64,000 nt of DNA. It comes from Streptomyces alanosinicus. GTDB lineage: Bacteria > Actinomycetota > Actinomycetes > Streptomycetales > Streptomycetaceae. Below the pieces are notes generated by a model that had not been told where the DNA came from, searched no databases, and saw nothing but the letters and a program-made list of their open reading frames with translations. Shown piece after piece: positions 47,020 to 55,828 of the stretch. The translations under genes and the position numbers were made by a program. Positions within the stretch are counted from its first letter, which is position 1. The number at the start of each line of letters is the position of its first letter. The stretch is from positions 37,365 through 101,364 of the forward strand of contig NZ_BMVG01000025.1 in the NCBI RefSeq assembly GCF_014650595.1, written 5' to 3'.

Positions 47020-47684
47020 GGTGCGCACGCGGGCGCACGTGTGCGCACGTGGGGATGCGGGAGCCCTTGATTCCCAAGGGGTATGCGGGTCGGCGTCTCC
47101 CCCCGTGGATCCCCTGGTACCCCCGAGGGGCGTCGGCTTCGCCCGGTGCGGTGCGGATGGGTGGGCTGACCGAGCCGAGTTCCGGTCGCGGGTCCGGCCT
47201 CGTGAGAGAACCCGCGGGCGATGGTGCGCGGGCTGATCCGCGAGCTGCCGCGCAAGACGTGTGGCAGCTGACTGAGTTCGCGGTCACGCGAACCCGGACC
47301 GGCTACATGGCTTCCTGGCGATGGCGGTCGGGGACGCCGGCGCTCTTCGCGGCCGCGTCCCCGCTTAGGAGGTCGCCGCTCTGGCGGCCGACGATGCTGA
47401 ATGTGCCCTGGGGTGGGACCAAGGCCTGTCAGGACGGCGGGGAGACCGGTGATGCGCCAGTGCAGTCGACAGCTCGACGACTCGCCCGTGCTCCTGGGGG
47501 TGACACGCGCTCGCGGCCGACGGTCTCCTCGACGAGGCGGATGACCACGTTCTCGTTGCTCCGGTACAGGACGACTCGGTCACGCCAGGTACGGCGGGCG
47601 ATGGCAGCAGCCAGACTTCCTTGAAGGCGTCACGGTCGTGTTTCCGGGCAAGGCCCGAACCCGAACAGGATCAAGGGAGTTCAG
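47020..47684. other. gene-free accessory DNA
   Basis: About 665 bases without an intact gene. It starts with GTGCGCACG-type repeats (47021-47053). On the minus strand between about 47600 and 47429 a frame gives AIARRTWRDRVVLYRSNENV and VIRLVEETVGRERV before a stop, which looks like a decayed coding fragment. Nothing else can be supported. Confidence 0.4.
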
Positions 47685-48248
47685 GTGATTGACGTGCGGC
47701 CCAGCCAGCGCATGCGAGACCTCGGCGTCGTCCAAGAAGATGCCGGCATCCTCGCCGAACCGGCCCGTGCCTTCGACCTGCCTGCCGAACGCGACAAGGC
47801 CGAACACATCGTGGACGAACTGTTCGCCGCCATCGAGCGCATCGGCCAGGTCCACCCCTTCGCCAAAGGCATGGGCATCACCGCCCCACAGATCGGCATC
47901 GCCCGCACCGCCGCAATCGTCCTGCCGCCCGACGACGCCCCCGCCGTCATCCTCCTCAACCCCCGGATCACCGACCGCTCCGAGGAGACCGACGAGCAGT
48001 ACGAAGGCTGCCTCAGCTTCTTCGACGTCCGCGGCCTCGTCCCTCGCCCCCTGAAGATCACCGTAGAAGCCAGCACCCTGAGTGGCGAGACCACCATCAC
48101 CGAGTACGAACGCGGTCTCGCCCGCCTCATCCATCACGAAATCGACCACCTCGACGGCCTGCTGTACACCGCCCGCATGCGAACCGGGGTCGAACCCATC
48201 CCCGTGGAGGAGTACCGGCAGACCGGGCGAGCCTGGGCGTACGAGTAG
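47685..48248 (+). CDS. peptide deformylase, extra copy
   Basis: A 187-residue metalloenzyme that removes the formyl group from N-terminal Met. All three motifs are present: GMGITAPQ (residues 62-69), EGCLS with metal-ligand Cys109, and HEIDH (151-155). It is of the class with ETDEQYEGCLSFFDVRG and PIPVEEYRQTGR, common in Streptomyces as a second, non-essential form beside the housekeeping def. GTG 47685 follows AAGGGAGTTCAG. It lies in the accessory segment with no partner methionyl-tRNA formyltransferase gene. A role in resistance to deformylase inhibitors or in element biology is conjecture. Confidence 0.9.
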   Translation: MIDVRPSQRMRDLGVVQEDAGILAEPARAFDLPAERDKAEHIVDELFAAIERIGQVHPFAKGMGITAPQIGIARTAAIVLPPDDAPAVILLNPRITDRSEETDEQYEGCLSFFDVRGLVPRPLKITVEASTLSGETTITEYERGLARLIHHEIDHLDGLLYTARMRTGVEPIPVEEYRQTGRAWAYE

Positions 48249-48395
48249 GCCACTCCGCGGGCAGCAGCTCGCAAGGCAGTACGGCTGAAGCGCCGTCGCT
48301 GTGGCGAGCGAGTGGGGGTAACGCGGTGGTAGAGGTTGTCCCAAGACGACCCCCATGCCGAACCCGGCCGGGCTCGTCTCCGTCGAAGGAGCATG

Positions 48396-48971
48396 ATGAG
48401 GCGAATCGTGGCCATGCTCCTCGTTTCTGCTGCCACCGCAACGCTCGGCGCGTGCGGCAAAGCAGAGAAATCGGACAAGGCTATCGAGCAGGGCGGCGGT
48501 CTCCCGACGGCTCCGGTAGTCCAGAGGGACACCCAGCCCTTTTCTCCGGTGCGTCCGATCTCCGTCGGCCTTGACGGACGTGTCTTGTCCGTCAAGGCAG
48601 TGGGGGGCGATTGCCTGACCCCGAGTCTCTCGGCCCGGGAGACGAGTGGCACGGTGGCCTTGACGATCAAGGTCGTTGCCCGGGAGAACCGAGGTCAGGC
48701 GTGCACCACCAACGCTGAACTCGTTCCGCTGAAGGTGACGTTGACGCGATCCCTGGGCGTGCGCAAGCTCATCGATGGGGCCACGGGTCGGCCGATAACC
48801 GCCCCCGTGGTGACCTCCTCGGATGCTCGCTCACGTCTGGCGGTGCTGCCCTCGCAGGCCGACGCCGACGGTGCCGTCCTGCCGGCCGACAGGGAGAACG
48901 CACTCCGGACAGAGCCTTCCGGGCCCGGTGCGGTCAGCTGCCGATCGGACTGCTTCCGAAGGCGTCGGTGA
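48396..48971 (+). CDS. secreted lipoprotein of unknown function
   Basis: A 191-residue lipoprotein with signal peptide and lipobox LGAC (Cys20). The mature part has a Gly-rich start, a beta-rich domain (VALTIKVVARENRGQAC, LVPLKVTLTRSLGVRKLIDG) with an expected disulphide, and an Arg/Cys-rich end (CRSDCFRRRR) that looks unselected. ATG 48396 suits GAAGGAG better than the ATG three bases before it. The last residues overlap a minus-strand gene remnant, so the natural C-terminus may have been lost. Confidence 0.7.
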   Translation: MRRIVAMLLVSAATATLGACGKAEKSDKAIEQGGGLPTAPVVQRDTQPFSPVRPISVGLDGRVLSVKAVGGDCLTPSLSARETSGTVALTIKVVARENRGQACTTNAELVPLKVTLTRSLGVRKLIDGATGRPITAPVVTSSDARSRLAVLPSQADADGAVLPADRENALRTEPSGPGAVSCRSDCFRRRR

Positions 48972-49101
48972 CTTCCCCGTAGTTCCGGTGCAGGAGCGCG
49001 GTCAGCTGCGGTGTGAAGTGCTCGAGGGAGCTGCCGATGCGCCCTTTGTGGAAGGTGAACGCGTCCGGGTTGAAGATCTTTTCGGCGATGACCGAGGGGC
49101 C
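48934..49101 (-). pseudogene. C-terminal remnant, sulfotransferase-like
   Basis: A frame ending in TGA at 48936-48934 encodes VIAEKIFNPDAFTFHKGRIG and SSLEHFTPQLTALLHRNYGE, then VTDAFGSSPIGS. The HKGRIGSSLEHF segment recalls the C-terminal region of sulfotransferases (FRKG-GxWxxHF), which binds PAPS. The start and P-loop are absent. Family call is tentative. Confidence 0.35.
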
Positions 49102-49112
49102 GGGGCCCGTGG

Positions 49113-49321
49113 ATGGCGCACGCGACCGTCGACACCAAGGAGGACCGGCGCCGGCTCATGAGCGAGGCCACAGCCTGGCACGCGGAGCTTTGGACCTCGC
49201 AGAGGAGCCCCGCCTGCCTATCTCCCGCTGGTTCACCTCCTGCCCGCCCGCGATGCACCGGCGCGTCACGGACGACTCGGCCGCCTACCCGCGCGGCTTC
49301 GCCCTGGTCGTCCAATCGTGA
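49113..49321 (+). pseudogene. small gene broken by a one-base frameshift
   Basis: From ATG 49113 the frame encodes TVDTKEDRRRLMSEATAWHA and then loses coding sense; one base over, it resumes as LDLAEEPRLPISRWFTSCPP and AMHRRVTDDSAAYPRGFALV, ending in a TGA at 49319-49321. The switch is at the T-run 49189-49191, and adding one T restores a single 69-residue frame. It could be a sequencing error or a true mutation. Family unknown. Confidence 0.5.
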
Positions 49322-49389
49322 GGCCACCGGCCACACGGTCCTCACTGCGAGACGACCAGGATCGCCCCGCCCGGCCTCCCCAGGATGTA

Positions 49390-49435
49390 CCAGGGCCCGT
49401 CCGGTCGGCGGGGAGGAAGACCGGACGGGCCCTGG
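49390..49435. terminator. terminator of the sugar operon
   Basis: Perfect 16-bp stem CCAGGGCCCGTCCGGT / ACCGGACGGGCCCTGG around a 14-base loop, 60 bases beyond the stop of the GH13 gene on the minus strand. Confidence 0.9.
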
Positions 49436-49495
49436 TGGATTGAGGGCGGAGCACTGGTGCCGGCGGACGTCGGCCGGCTCCCCCATCGCGGTCCG

Positions 49496-51127
49496 TCAGT
49501 CCCGTTGCAGCCAGACGGTGGTGTCCGGAGGGAGCTGCCCGTCACTGCCCAGTGGTCCCGACTGCTGGAGGGGGCGGCAGGCGACGGGGAGCGGGACTGG
49601 CTGGTCGGAAAGGTTGACCGCGCACAGCAGTCCGTTGCCGCGTTCGAAGAGAAGCGTGCCGTCCGGGCTGTCCAGCCAGCGGAATTCTTCGCCGCTCATG
49701 CCTGCCTTGGTGCGGCGTAGGCGCAGGGCGGAGCGGTAGAGCTGGAGCATGGAAGTGGGGTCGGCCTGGTTGGCTTCGGCGGTGCAGGACTTCCAGTCCT
49801 CGGGCTGCGGGAGCCAGGGTGCGGCTCCGTTTGCGCTGAAGCCGAAGGGCGGGGTGTCGCCGGTCCAGGGGAGCGGGACGCGGCAGCCGTCGCGGCCTCG
49901 GATGGTGTGGCCGGAGCGTTCCCAGGTGGGGTCCTGGAGGACTTCTTCGGGAAGGTCTTCGACTTCGTACAGGCCCAGCTCCTCGCCCTGGTAGATGTAG
50001 GCGCCGCCGGGCAGGGCGAGCATGAGCAGGGCAGCGGCGCGGGCGCGGCGGGTGCCGAGGGTGAGGTCGGTGGGGTGGCCCTGGTCGCGCATCGGGGTGG
50101 TGACACCGGTGTAGGCGCGGCCGTAGCGGGTGACGTGGCGGGTTTCGTCGTGGTTGGACAGGACCCAGGTGGCGGGGGCGCCGACGGTGGCGAGGTCGGT
50201 GATGCTGCGGTCGATGACCTCGCGCAATCTGTCTGCCTCCAGCGCGCACTTGAGGAAGTCGAAGTTGAACGCGGTGTGGAGTTCGTCGGGGCGGAGGTAG
50301 CCGGCGAGGCGGCCGGGGCGGACGTGGGCCTCGGCGACGAAGACGCGCCGGTCGGGGTAGCTGTCGGCGATGGCGCGCCAGTTGCGGAAGATGTCGTGGA
50401 TGCCGTCGCGGTCCCAGTGCGGGTGGTTCTCCTGGCCCTTTCGCGCCAGGACGGAGAACTCGGTCAGGCCGAGGTCGGGCAGGGCCGGGTCCTTGACCAT
50501 GCCGTGGGCGACGTCGATGCGGAAGCCGTCGACGCCCAGGTCGAACCAGAAGCGCAGGACCGACTCGAACTCGGCGCGGACCTCGGGGTTGTCCCAGTTG
50601 AGGTCGGGCTGTTCGGGGGCAAAGAGGTGGAGGTACCACTGGCCGTCATCGGTGCGGGTCCAGGTCGGGCCGCCGAAGGCCGCGTGCCAGTCGTTGGGCG
50701 GCAGCGAACCGTCCTCGCCTCGGCCCTCGCGGAAGATGTACCGCTCCCGCTCCGACGAACCGGGGCCCGCCGCCAGTGCCTGCTGGAACCAGGCGTGTTG
50801 GTCGGAGGTGTGGTTGGGGACGATGTCCAGGATCACCCGCAGGCCGAGGTGGTGGGCTTCGGTGATGAGCTGCTTGGCTTCATCGAGGGTGCCGTAGCCG
50901 GGGTGGATGTCGCGGTAGTCGGAGACGTCGTAGCCGCCGTCGGCCAGCGGGGACGGGTACCAGGGGTTGATCCAGATGGCGTCGACACCGAGGTAGGTCA
51001 GGTACTGCAGGCGGGAGCGGAGACCGGCGATGTCGCCGATTCCGTCGCCGCTGTCGTCGGCGAAGCTGCGTATGTAGACCTGGTAGATGACAGCGTTGCG
51101 CCACCAGGAGTCGCTTGCGTTGCTCAC
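49496..51127 (-). CDS. alpha-glucosidase (GH13)
   Basis: A 543-residue intracellular GH13 enzyme, likely cleaving imported alpha-glucosides. Sequence marks: DIVPNHTSDQH, nucleophile Asp205 in GFRIDVAHG, acid/base Glu267 in FVAEAH, and transition-state Asp327 in SNHDETRH; the QPDLNWDNPEVR loop is that of alpha-1,4/1,6-glucosidases. No signal peptide, so it acts in the cytosol. It is the last gene of an operon with an ABC sugar importer, as in Streptomyces maltose/alpha-glucoside loci. Gap to the permease gene is 61 bases, then a terminator. Confidence 0.92.
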   Translation of the reverse strand: MSNASDSWWRNAVIYQVYIRSFADDSGDGIGDIAGLRSRLQYLTYLGVDAIWINPWYPSPLADGGYDVSDYRDIHPGYGTLDEAKQLITEAHHLGLRVILDIVPNHTSDQHAWFQQALAAGPGSSERERYIFREGRGEDGSLPPNDWHAAFGGPTWTRTDDGQWYLHLFAPEQPDLNWDNPEVRAEFESVLRFWFDLGVDGFRIDVAHGMVKDPALPDLGLTEFSVLARKGQENHPHWDRDGIHDIFRNWRAIADSYPDRRVFVAEAHVRPGRLAGYLRPDELHTAFNFDFLKCALEADRLREVIDRSITDLATVGAPATWVLSNHDETRHVTRYGRAYTGVTTPMRDQGHPTDLTLGTRRARAAALLMLALPGGAYIYQGEELGLYEVEDLPEEVLQDPTWERSGHTIRGRDGCRVPLPWTGDTPPFGFSANGAAPWLPQPEDWKSCTAEANQADPTSMLQLYRSALRLRRTKAGMSGEEFRWLDSPDGTLLFERGNGLLCAVNLSDQPVPLPVACRPLQQSGPLGSDGQLPPDTTVWLQRD

Positions 51128-51188
51128 GTTGCTCGGTTCCTGACTGTTCGGTGTACGTGTGGGGGTGAAGAGGAGGAGATGCCTGGCG

Positions 51189-52016
51189 CTAGCCCTTGAC
51201 CGAGCCCTGCAGCAGCGCCTTGACGAAGTGGCGTTGCAGGAACAGGAACACGAGGATCGTGGGGGCCATGATCAGCAGGGCGCCGGCGTTCAACAGGACC
51301 TGGTCGGTGCTGTATTTCGTGGTGAACGCCTGCAGGGCGCCGGCCATGGTGCGCTTGTCGGGGTCGTCGATGAGCACCAGGGCGAGCAGGAACTGGTTCC
51401 AGGTGGACAGGAACATCAGCAGGGCCAGGGAGGCGATCGCGGGGCGGGCCAGCGGAAGGTGGATGTGCCACAGCGCCCGCCAGGGTCCGGCGCCGTCGAT
51501 GCCAGCCGCCTCTGACAGTTCGCGGGGCACGGTGACGAAGTGCGCGCGCATCCAGAAGACCGCGAAGGGCATGTTCAGGCCGATGAGCGGCAGGACCAGC
51601 GCCCACTGGCTGCCCAGCAGGCCCATTTCCTTGACCTGTTCGTACAGCGGGACGATCACGATCTCGTACGGCAGGGTCAGCGTGAGGACGAGGACCGTGT
51701 AGAAGACGCGGCCCAGCGGGATGTCGAGTACGGCGATCGCGTAGGCGGCCATGGTCGAGATCAGGACCGCGGCGGGGACGACGCCGAACACGATGAGGGT
51801 GCTGGACTTCAGCAGGGTGGTGATGTTGGCGACGTTCCAGGCGTCGACGAAGTTGTGCCAGTGCGGATGGCTCGGCCAGCTCAGGCCGCTGGGGAAGGAG
51901 CCCTGGGGCGCCAGCGCCGCGCTGATCATGCTCAGCAGCGGCACGACCGAGTACAGTCCGGCCGCTGCGATCAGCACCAGGCCGGGCGCGCGTCGGCGCA
52001 GTGTCCGTGTGGGCAT
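51189..52016 (-). CDS. carbohydrate ABC permease, MalG type
   Basis: A 275-residue inner permease with six hydrophobic segments. The EAA loop EAAGIDGAGPWRALWHIHLP touches the shared sugar ATPase (MsiK in Streptomyces, not encoded here). LPLARPAIASLALLMFLSTW and MAGALQAFTTKY are MalG-type features. Four bases after the upstream permease stop. Confidence 0.92.
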   Translation of the reverse strand: MPTRTLRRRAPGLVLIAAAGLYSVVPLLSMISAALAPQGSFPSGLSWPSHPHWHNFVDAWNVANITTLLKSSTLIVFGVVPAAVLISTMAAYAIAVLDIPLGRVFYTVLVLTLTLPYEIVIVPLYEQVKEMGLLGSQWALVLPLIGLNMPFAVFWMRAHFVTVPRELSEAAGIDGAGPWRALWHIHLPLARPAIASLALLMFLSTWNQFLLALVLIDDPDKRTMAGALQAFTTKYSTDQVLLNAGALLIMAPTILVFLFLQRHFVKALLQGSVKG

Positions 52017-52020
52017 GGGG

Positions 52021-52959
52021 CTACTTCTCCCGGAACAGGCGCTGGAGCGGGGCGATGACCGCGATCACGATCAGAGTGAGGACGACGGCGAGGGCGGAGG
52101 CCGCGCCGAGGCGGTTGTCGTTGAAGGCCAGGTTGTAGACGGCGACGCCGGGAACCATGGTCTGGGTGCCGGGGCCGCCCTGGGTGGCGAGATAGACCAC
52201 GTCGAAGCTGGCGAGCGCGGCGATGATCGTGATGGTGACGCAGACGCCGATCTCGTTGCGCAGCCCGGGCAGGGTGACGGCGCGGAACTGACGGATGGGG
52301 CCGGCGCCGTCGATGCGGGCGGCCTCGTAGAGGCTGCCGTCGATCTTTCCGATGCCGGCGAGCAGCAGCATCGTGCACAGGCCGGTGGACAGCCAGGTGC
52401 CGATGAAGCCGACCGCGGTCAGGGACCAGGTGAAGTCGGCCAGCCAGGGGCGGGCGAGCGAGCCGAGGCCGATGGCGTGCAGGAACTGGTTGACCACGCC
52501 GTTGTCGGAGTACATCCACGTCCAGGCCACACCGGCGGCGGCGCCGGGGATGATCTGCGGCAGGAACAGCAGGGTGCGGGCCAGGGCGCCGGTGAAGCGG
52601 CCCTGGATCTCGCGCAGTACGGAGGCGGTGATCAGGGCGAGGGTGAGGGGCAGGACGGTGAAGAACACGATCAGGTAGAAGGCGTGGAGCAGGGAGGTGA
52701 GCTGCTCGTGGTCGGTGAAGACCTCGGTGTAGTTCTTCAGACCGACCCAGGTGGCGGCGCCGACTCCGTCCCAGTCGTAGAAGGAGTACTGGATCGACAT
52801 CAGCACGGGGCGGAAGTTGAAGACGCCGTAGAAGGCCAGGGCCGGGAGGGCGAACAGCCAGCCGGCCCACCGTCGGGCCCGGAGCCGACGGCGAGTACGG
52901 CTCCGGGCTGCGGTGGCGCCCTCCTCCTGGACAGTGGCGGGGGGTGTGGTCAAACGCAT
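52021..52959 (-). CDS. carbohydrate ABC permease, MalF type
   Basis: A 312-residue permease with a basic N-terminus (RSRTRRRLRARRW) and six transmembrane segments, starting WAGWLFALPALAFYGVFNF. The EAA loop is EAARIDGAGPIRQFRAVTLP. It forms the sugar pore with the MalG-type partner. The start ATG lies five bases past the binding-protein stop, so it is coupled to that gene. Confidence 0.92.
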   Translation of the reverse strand: MRLTTPPATVQEEGATAARSRTRRRLRARRWAGWLFALPALAFYGVFNFRPVLMSIQYSFYDWDGVGAATWVGLKNYTEVFTDHEQLTSLLHAFYLIVFFTVLPLTLALITASVLREIQGRFTGALARTLLFLPQIIPGAAAGVAWTWMYSDNGVVNQFLHAIGLGSLARPWLADFTWSLTAVGFIGTWLSTGLCTMLLLAGIGKIDGSLYEAARIDGAGPIRQFRAVTLPGLRNEIGVCVTITIIAALASFDVVYLATQGGPGTQTMVPGVAVYNLAFNDNRLGAASALAVVLTLIVIAVIAPLQRLFREK

Positions 52960-52964
52960 GGTTC

Positions 52965-54365
52965 TCAGCTGCTCTTGAGGGCGTCGGCGTAGGTGGACTG
53001 CAGGGTCTTCACCATCGCGGCCGGTTCGACCTTGCCGGAGACCAGCAGCTGCAGCTGCTGGGTGAGCTTGGTGCCCACGGCGGGGGCGGAGTTCTGCAGC
53101 CAGCTGTCGAAGCCGTTGTCGGCGGCGATCGCGGCGTAGCCGGCCTGGATCTGGTCGGTCAGCGAGCCGGACAGCGACGGCTTGGCGGCGCTCTTCGCGT
53201 CGTCGGTCAGGGCGGCGTAGCCGTTCTTGACCGCGACCTTCGCCGCCTCCGGAGTGGTGAGGAAGTTCAGGAACAGCGCGGCGGTGTCCTTGTGCTTGGA
53301 GCGGGCGGCGATCGAGAAGGCGAGGGTGTTGCTGGTCATCCCGGCGTACGAGCCGCCCTCGGTGGCCGGCGGCATCGGGAAGACGCCGTACTTGCCCTTG
53401 AAGTTCTCGTCCAGTGTCTGCGTGATCCAGCTGCCCTGGAAGAAGAACAGGCCCTTGCCGCCGGTGAACTGCCCGTACGACGCCTCCTGGTTGATCGCGT
53501 TGACATCGGAGGCGAAGTAGCCGGCCTTGATCCACTTCTGCAGGGTCTCGGTGGCCTTCACCGCCGCCGGGGTGTCCAGGGTGGCGCCCGGCTGGTGGTA
53601 GACGATGTCGCTGAGCTTCTGGGCGCCCATGTAGTCGCCGAGCAGGAGGTTGTAGAGGTGGCCGATCAGACCGTCCTGGTTGGAGGCGACGATCGGGGTG
53701 ATCCCCTGTTTCTTCGCCTTGGCCATCATCGCTTCGAGATCGGCGACGGTGGCCGGCACGCTCTTCATACCGACCTTGGAGGCCAGCTCCTTGTTGTAGA
53801 AGACGCCGACCAGGGGCCCGGCCGAGCCGCCCGCCTGGTACAGCGAACCCGCGCCGGTCGTCCGCATCGATACCCGCCCCGGGGCCAGCGCGGACGCGGG
53901 GACCTTGTCGCTCCAGCCGTACGCCTTGTCATAGGCGTCGAGATTGGTGAGCAGGCCGTCCTTGACGCCGCCGAGGAGGTCGTAGGGCTGCACGATGTCG
54001 GGCGTGGAGTCGGAGGCGAGCAGCCTGGGCAGCACGGTGTTGTAGTTGTTGTCCGCCTCCACCCGCAGATTCACCTTGATCTTCGGGTACTTGGCGTGGA
54101 AGGCGTCGGCCAGGCCCTGCTCGTAGGTCTGCAGGCCCGCCGCGGAGAACAGTGTCAGGGTCGCCGGGGTGTCACCCACGGCGGTGTTCACAGCGGTCGG
54201 TGTCGCATCGGCTGACGAGCCGGAGCCCGAGCCGGGGGCGCTGCACGCCGCCAGCGTGACCAGGGCGGACCCGGCGGCGACGGCCGTGAGCGTGGCGCGC
54301 AGACGCCTGCCGACGACACTGGTGTGCGATCTGGCCGGGGAGGTGGTGGGGTGCTGCTGAAGCAT
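52965..54365 (-). CDS. extracellular sugar-binding lipoprotein (family 1)
   Basis: A 466-residue solute-binding protein, first gene of the importer operon. The signal peptide ends at LVTLAAC with Cys41 as lipid site. The mature protein shows TLTLFSAAGLQTYEQGLADA, a FHAKYPKIKVNLRVEADNNY segment, GGKGLFFFQGSWITQ, GVFPMPPATEGGSYAGM and LFLNFLTTPEAAKVAV, typical of the family. The ligand is most likely an alpha-glucoside given the GH13 neighbour. GAGGAGGCATC precedes ATG 54365. Confidence 0.92.
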   Translation of the reverse strand: MLQQHPTTSPARSHTSVVGRRLRATLTAVAAGSALVTLAACSAPGSGSGSSADATPTAVNTAVGDTPATLTLFSAAGLQTYEQGLADAFHAKYPKIKVNLRVEADNNYNTVLPRLLASDSTPDIVQPYDLLGGVKDGLLTNLDAYDKAYGWSDKVPASALAPGRVSMRTTGAGSLYQAGGSAGPLVGVFYNKELASKVGMKSVPATVADLEAMMAKAKKQGITPIVASNQDGLIGHLYNLLLGDYMGAQKLSDIVYHQPGATLDTPAAVKATETLQKWIKAGYFASDVNAINQEASYGQFTGGKGLFFFQGSWITQTLDENFKGKYGVFPMPPATEGGSYAGMTSNTLAFSIAARSKHKDTAALFLNFLTTPEAAKVAVKNGYAALTDDAKSAAKPSLSGSLTDQIQAGYAAIAADNGFDSWLQNSAPAVGTKLTQQLQLLVSGKVEPAAMVKTLQSTYADALKSS

Positions 54366-54460
54366 GATGCCTCCTCGCATCCATGCGGCTGCCGTTCACG
54401 GTCGGCAGACAGAGTCTCGGTGTGCTTCCCGGATGGCCGCGGGGAGGTGGCGGACTGTTT

Positions 54461-54474
54461 CGGAAGCGTTTCCG
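54461..54474. promoter_or_regulatory. LacI operator, sugar operon side
   Basis: CGGAAGCGTTTCCG, palindromic arms CGGAA/TTCCG, about 96 bases before the binding-protein start. Matches the second site at 54615 over GGAAGCGTTTCC. Confidence 0.75.
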
Positions 54475-54614
54475 TTGCCGAAAGACTGAGCGCCTCCCTT
54501 GCGGCTGTCAAGTAACGAAACCGCAACACGCATTTGACGTGCCGAAACGATCAAATGGCCATATGCGGTGGCGGACCGCAGGGAATCTCCCCTTGGAAGG
54601 CTTCCGAGAAAATC

Positions 54615-54629
54615 TGGAAGCGTTTCCGA
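54615..54629. promoter_or_regulatory. LacI operator, regulator side
   Basis: TGGAAGCGTTTCCGA lies eight bases before the -10-like TAGCCT (54638-54643) of the LacI gene, between the expected -35 and -10 positions, so binding would block the regulator's own promoter. Shares the 12-base core GGAAGCGTTTCC with the site at 54461. Confidence 0.75.
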
Positions 54630-54649
54630 AAGTGGGTTAGCCTTCCGGC

Positions 54650-55669
54650 ATGGCGCAGAGCTCCCGGAAGATCAACATGGCGGACGTGGCCCGCGCGGCA
54701 GGCGTGTCGATGGCCACCGCCTCACGCGCGCTCAACAACGACTACGGCGTCGCGGAAGCGACACGACGCCGTGTTCTCGCGGTCGCCGAGGAACTGTCCT
54801 ACGTCGTCTCCCCCGAGGCATCCCGCCTGGCCGGCGGGGCCACAGGGCGGGTCGCCGTGGTCGTGCCGCACATCTCCCGCTGGTTCTTCGCCACCCTGCT
54901 CGAAGGGCTGGAGTCGGTCCTGCGCGCCGCCGACCTCGATGTGCTGCTCTACCACGTCGACGGCATCGAGGACCGCCACGACTTCTTCCACCGACTCCCG
55001 GCCCGACGCAAGGTTGACGCCGTCGTCGTCCTCGCCTTTCCCGTCGGAGAGGAGGAACAGCGCCGCCTGGAACTCATGGGCGTCACGATCGTCGCCGCGG
55101 GCGGCCAGCACGCGCCCTACCCGAACGTGTGCATCGACGACGAGACCGCCGCCCGCCAGGCCATGGACCACCTGCTCTTCCTCGGCCACCGCCGCATCGC
55201 CATGATCGCCGCAGTCGACCCCGACCAGCCCGACGAGGTGCAGCCCTCCGGCCGCTCAAACGCGTACTACGCCGCCCTGCGCGACGCGGGCATCCCGGTC
55301 GACGAGCAACTCGTCGAGACCGTCAACTGGGGCGGCACCAAGGGCGCCGACGCCATGGCCAAGCTGCTCAGCCTGCGCGAGCCGCCGACCGCCGTCTACG
55401 CCCACTCCGACGAGGTGGCTCTGGGCGCTGTGCGCACCCTGCGCCGCGCCGGCCTGCGCATCCCCGAGGACGTCTCCGTCATCGGCATCGACGACCACCC
55501 CGTGGCCGAGTTGACCGACCTCACGACTGTCCGCCAACCGGTCCGGGAACAAGGCGAACTCGCCGGACGCATGCTCCTGCGGATCCTGCGCGGCGAGGAA
55601 ACCGAGCATGACGTGGTCGTCCCCACTCAGCTTGTCATCCGCGGCAGCACCGCCCCGCCCCGCTCCTGA
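54650..55669 (+). CDS. LacI-family regulator of the sugar operon
   Basis: A 339-residue repressor. The HTH and hinge are NMADVARAAGVSMATASRAL with the hinge near residues 55-60 (ASRLAGG); the rest is a periplasmic-binding-like sugar domain (GRVAVVVPHISRWFFATLLE, SVIGIDDHPVAELTDLTTVR). TAGCCT (54638-54643) ends six bases before ATG 54650, so it is probably leaderless. It is divergent from the importer operon and the two operators lie in the shared gap. The pattern equals a MalR-type local switch induced by the imported sugar. Confidence 0.94.
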   Translation: MAQSSRKINMADVARAAGVSMATASRALNNDYGVAEATRRRVLAVAEELSYVVSPEASRLAGGATGRVAVVVPHISRWFFATLLEGLESVLRAADLDVLLYHVDGIEDRHDFFHRLPARRKVDAVVVLAFPVGEEEQRRLELMGVTIVAAGGQHAPYPNVCIDDETAARQAMDHLLFLGHRRIAMIAAVDPDQPDEVQPSGRSNAYYAALRDAGIPVDEQLVETVNWGGTKGADAMAKLLSLREPPTAVYAHSDEVALGAVRTLRRAGLRIPEDVSVIGIDDHPVAELTDLTTVRQPVREQGELAGRMLLRILRGEETEHDVVVPTQLVIRGSTAPPRS

Positions 55670-55828
55670 GCCGAGGGGCCACGTCTTGCTTGCGCAGTCA
55701 GCGGCTTCGCGGCCACGGCGCAGCATTGCCGTGACCGACCGGATGCGGTCCCGCACGGTCCGGAAGAACAGATCCGCAGGCCAGGAGATCCCAAGGGGGG
55801 AGCCGACATTTCCCAGGCGGCCGCCGGC

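Noticed and set aside
46356..47255. Minus-strand frame giving RGVEPLASAPQTQR
   Set aside because: This is the well-known false protein translated from a tRNA 3' end.
48972..49495. A full transposase or IS element in the debris
   Set aside because: No inverted terminal repeats with target duplication and no DDE-type motif could be seen.
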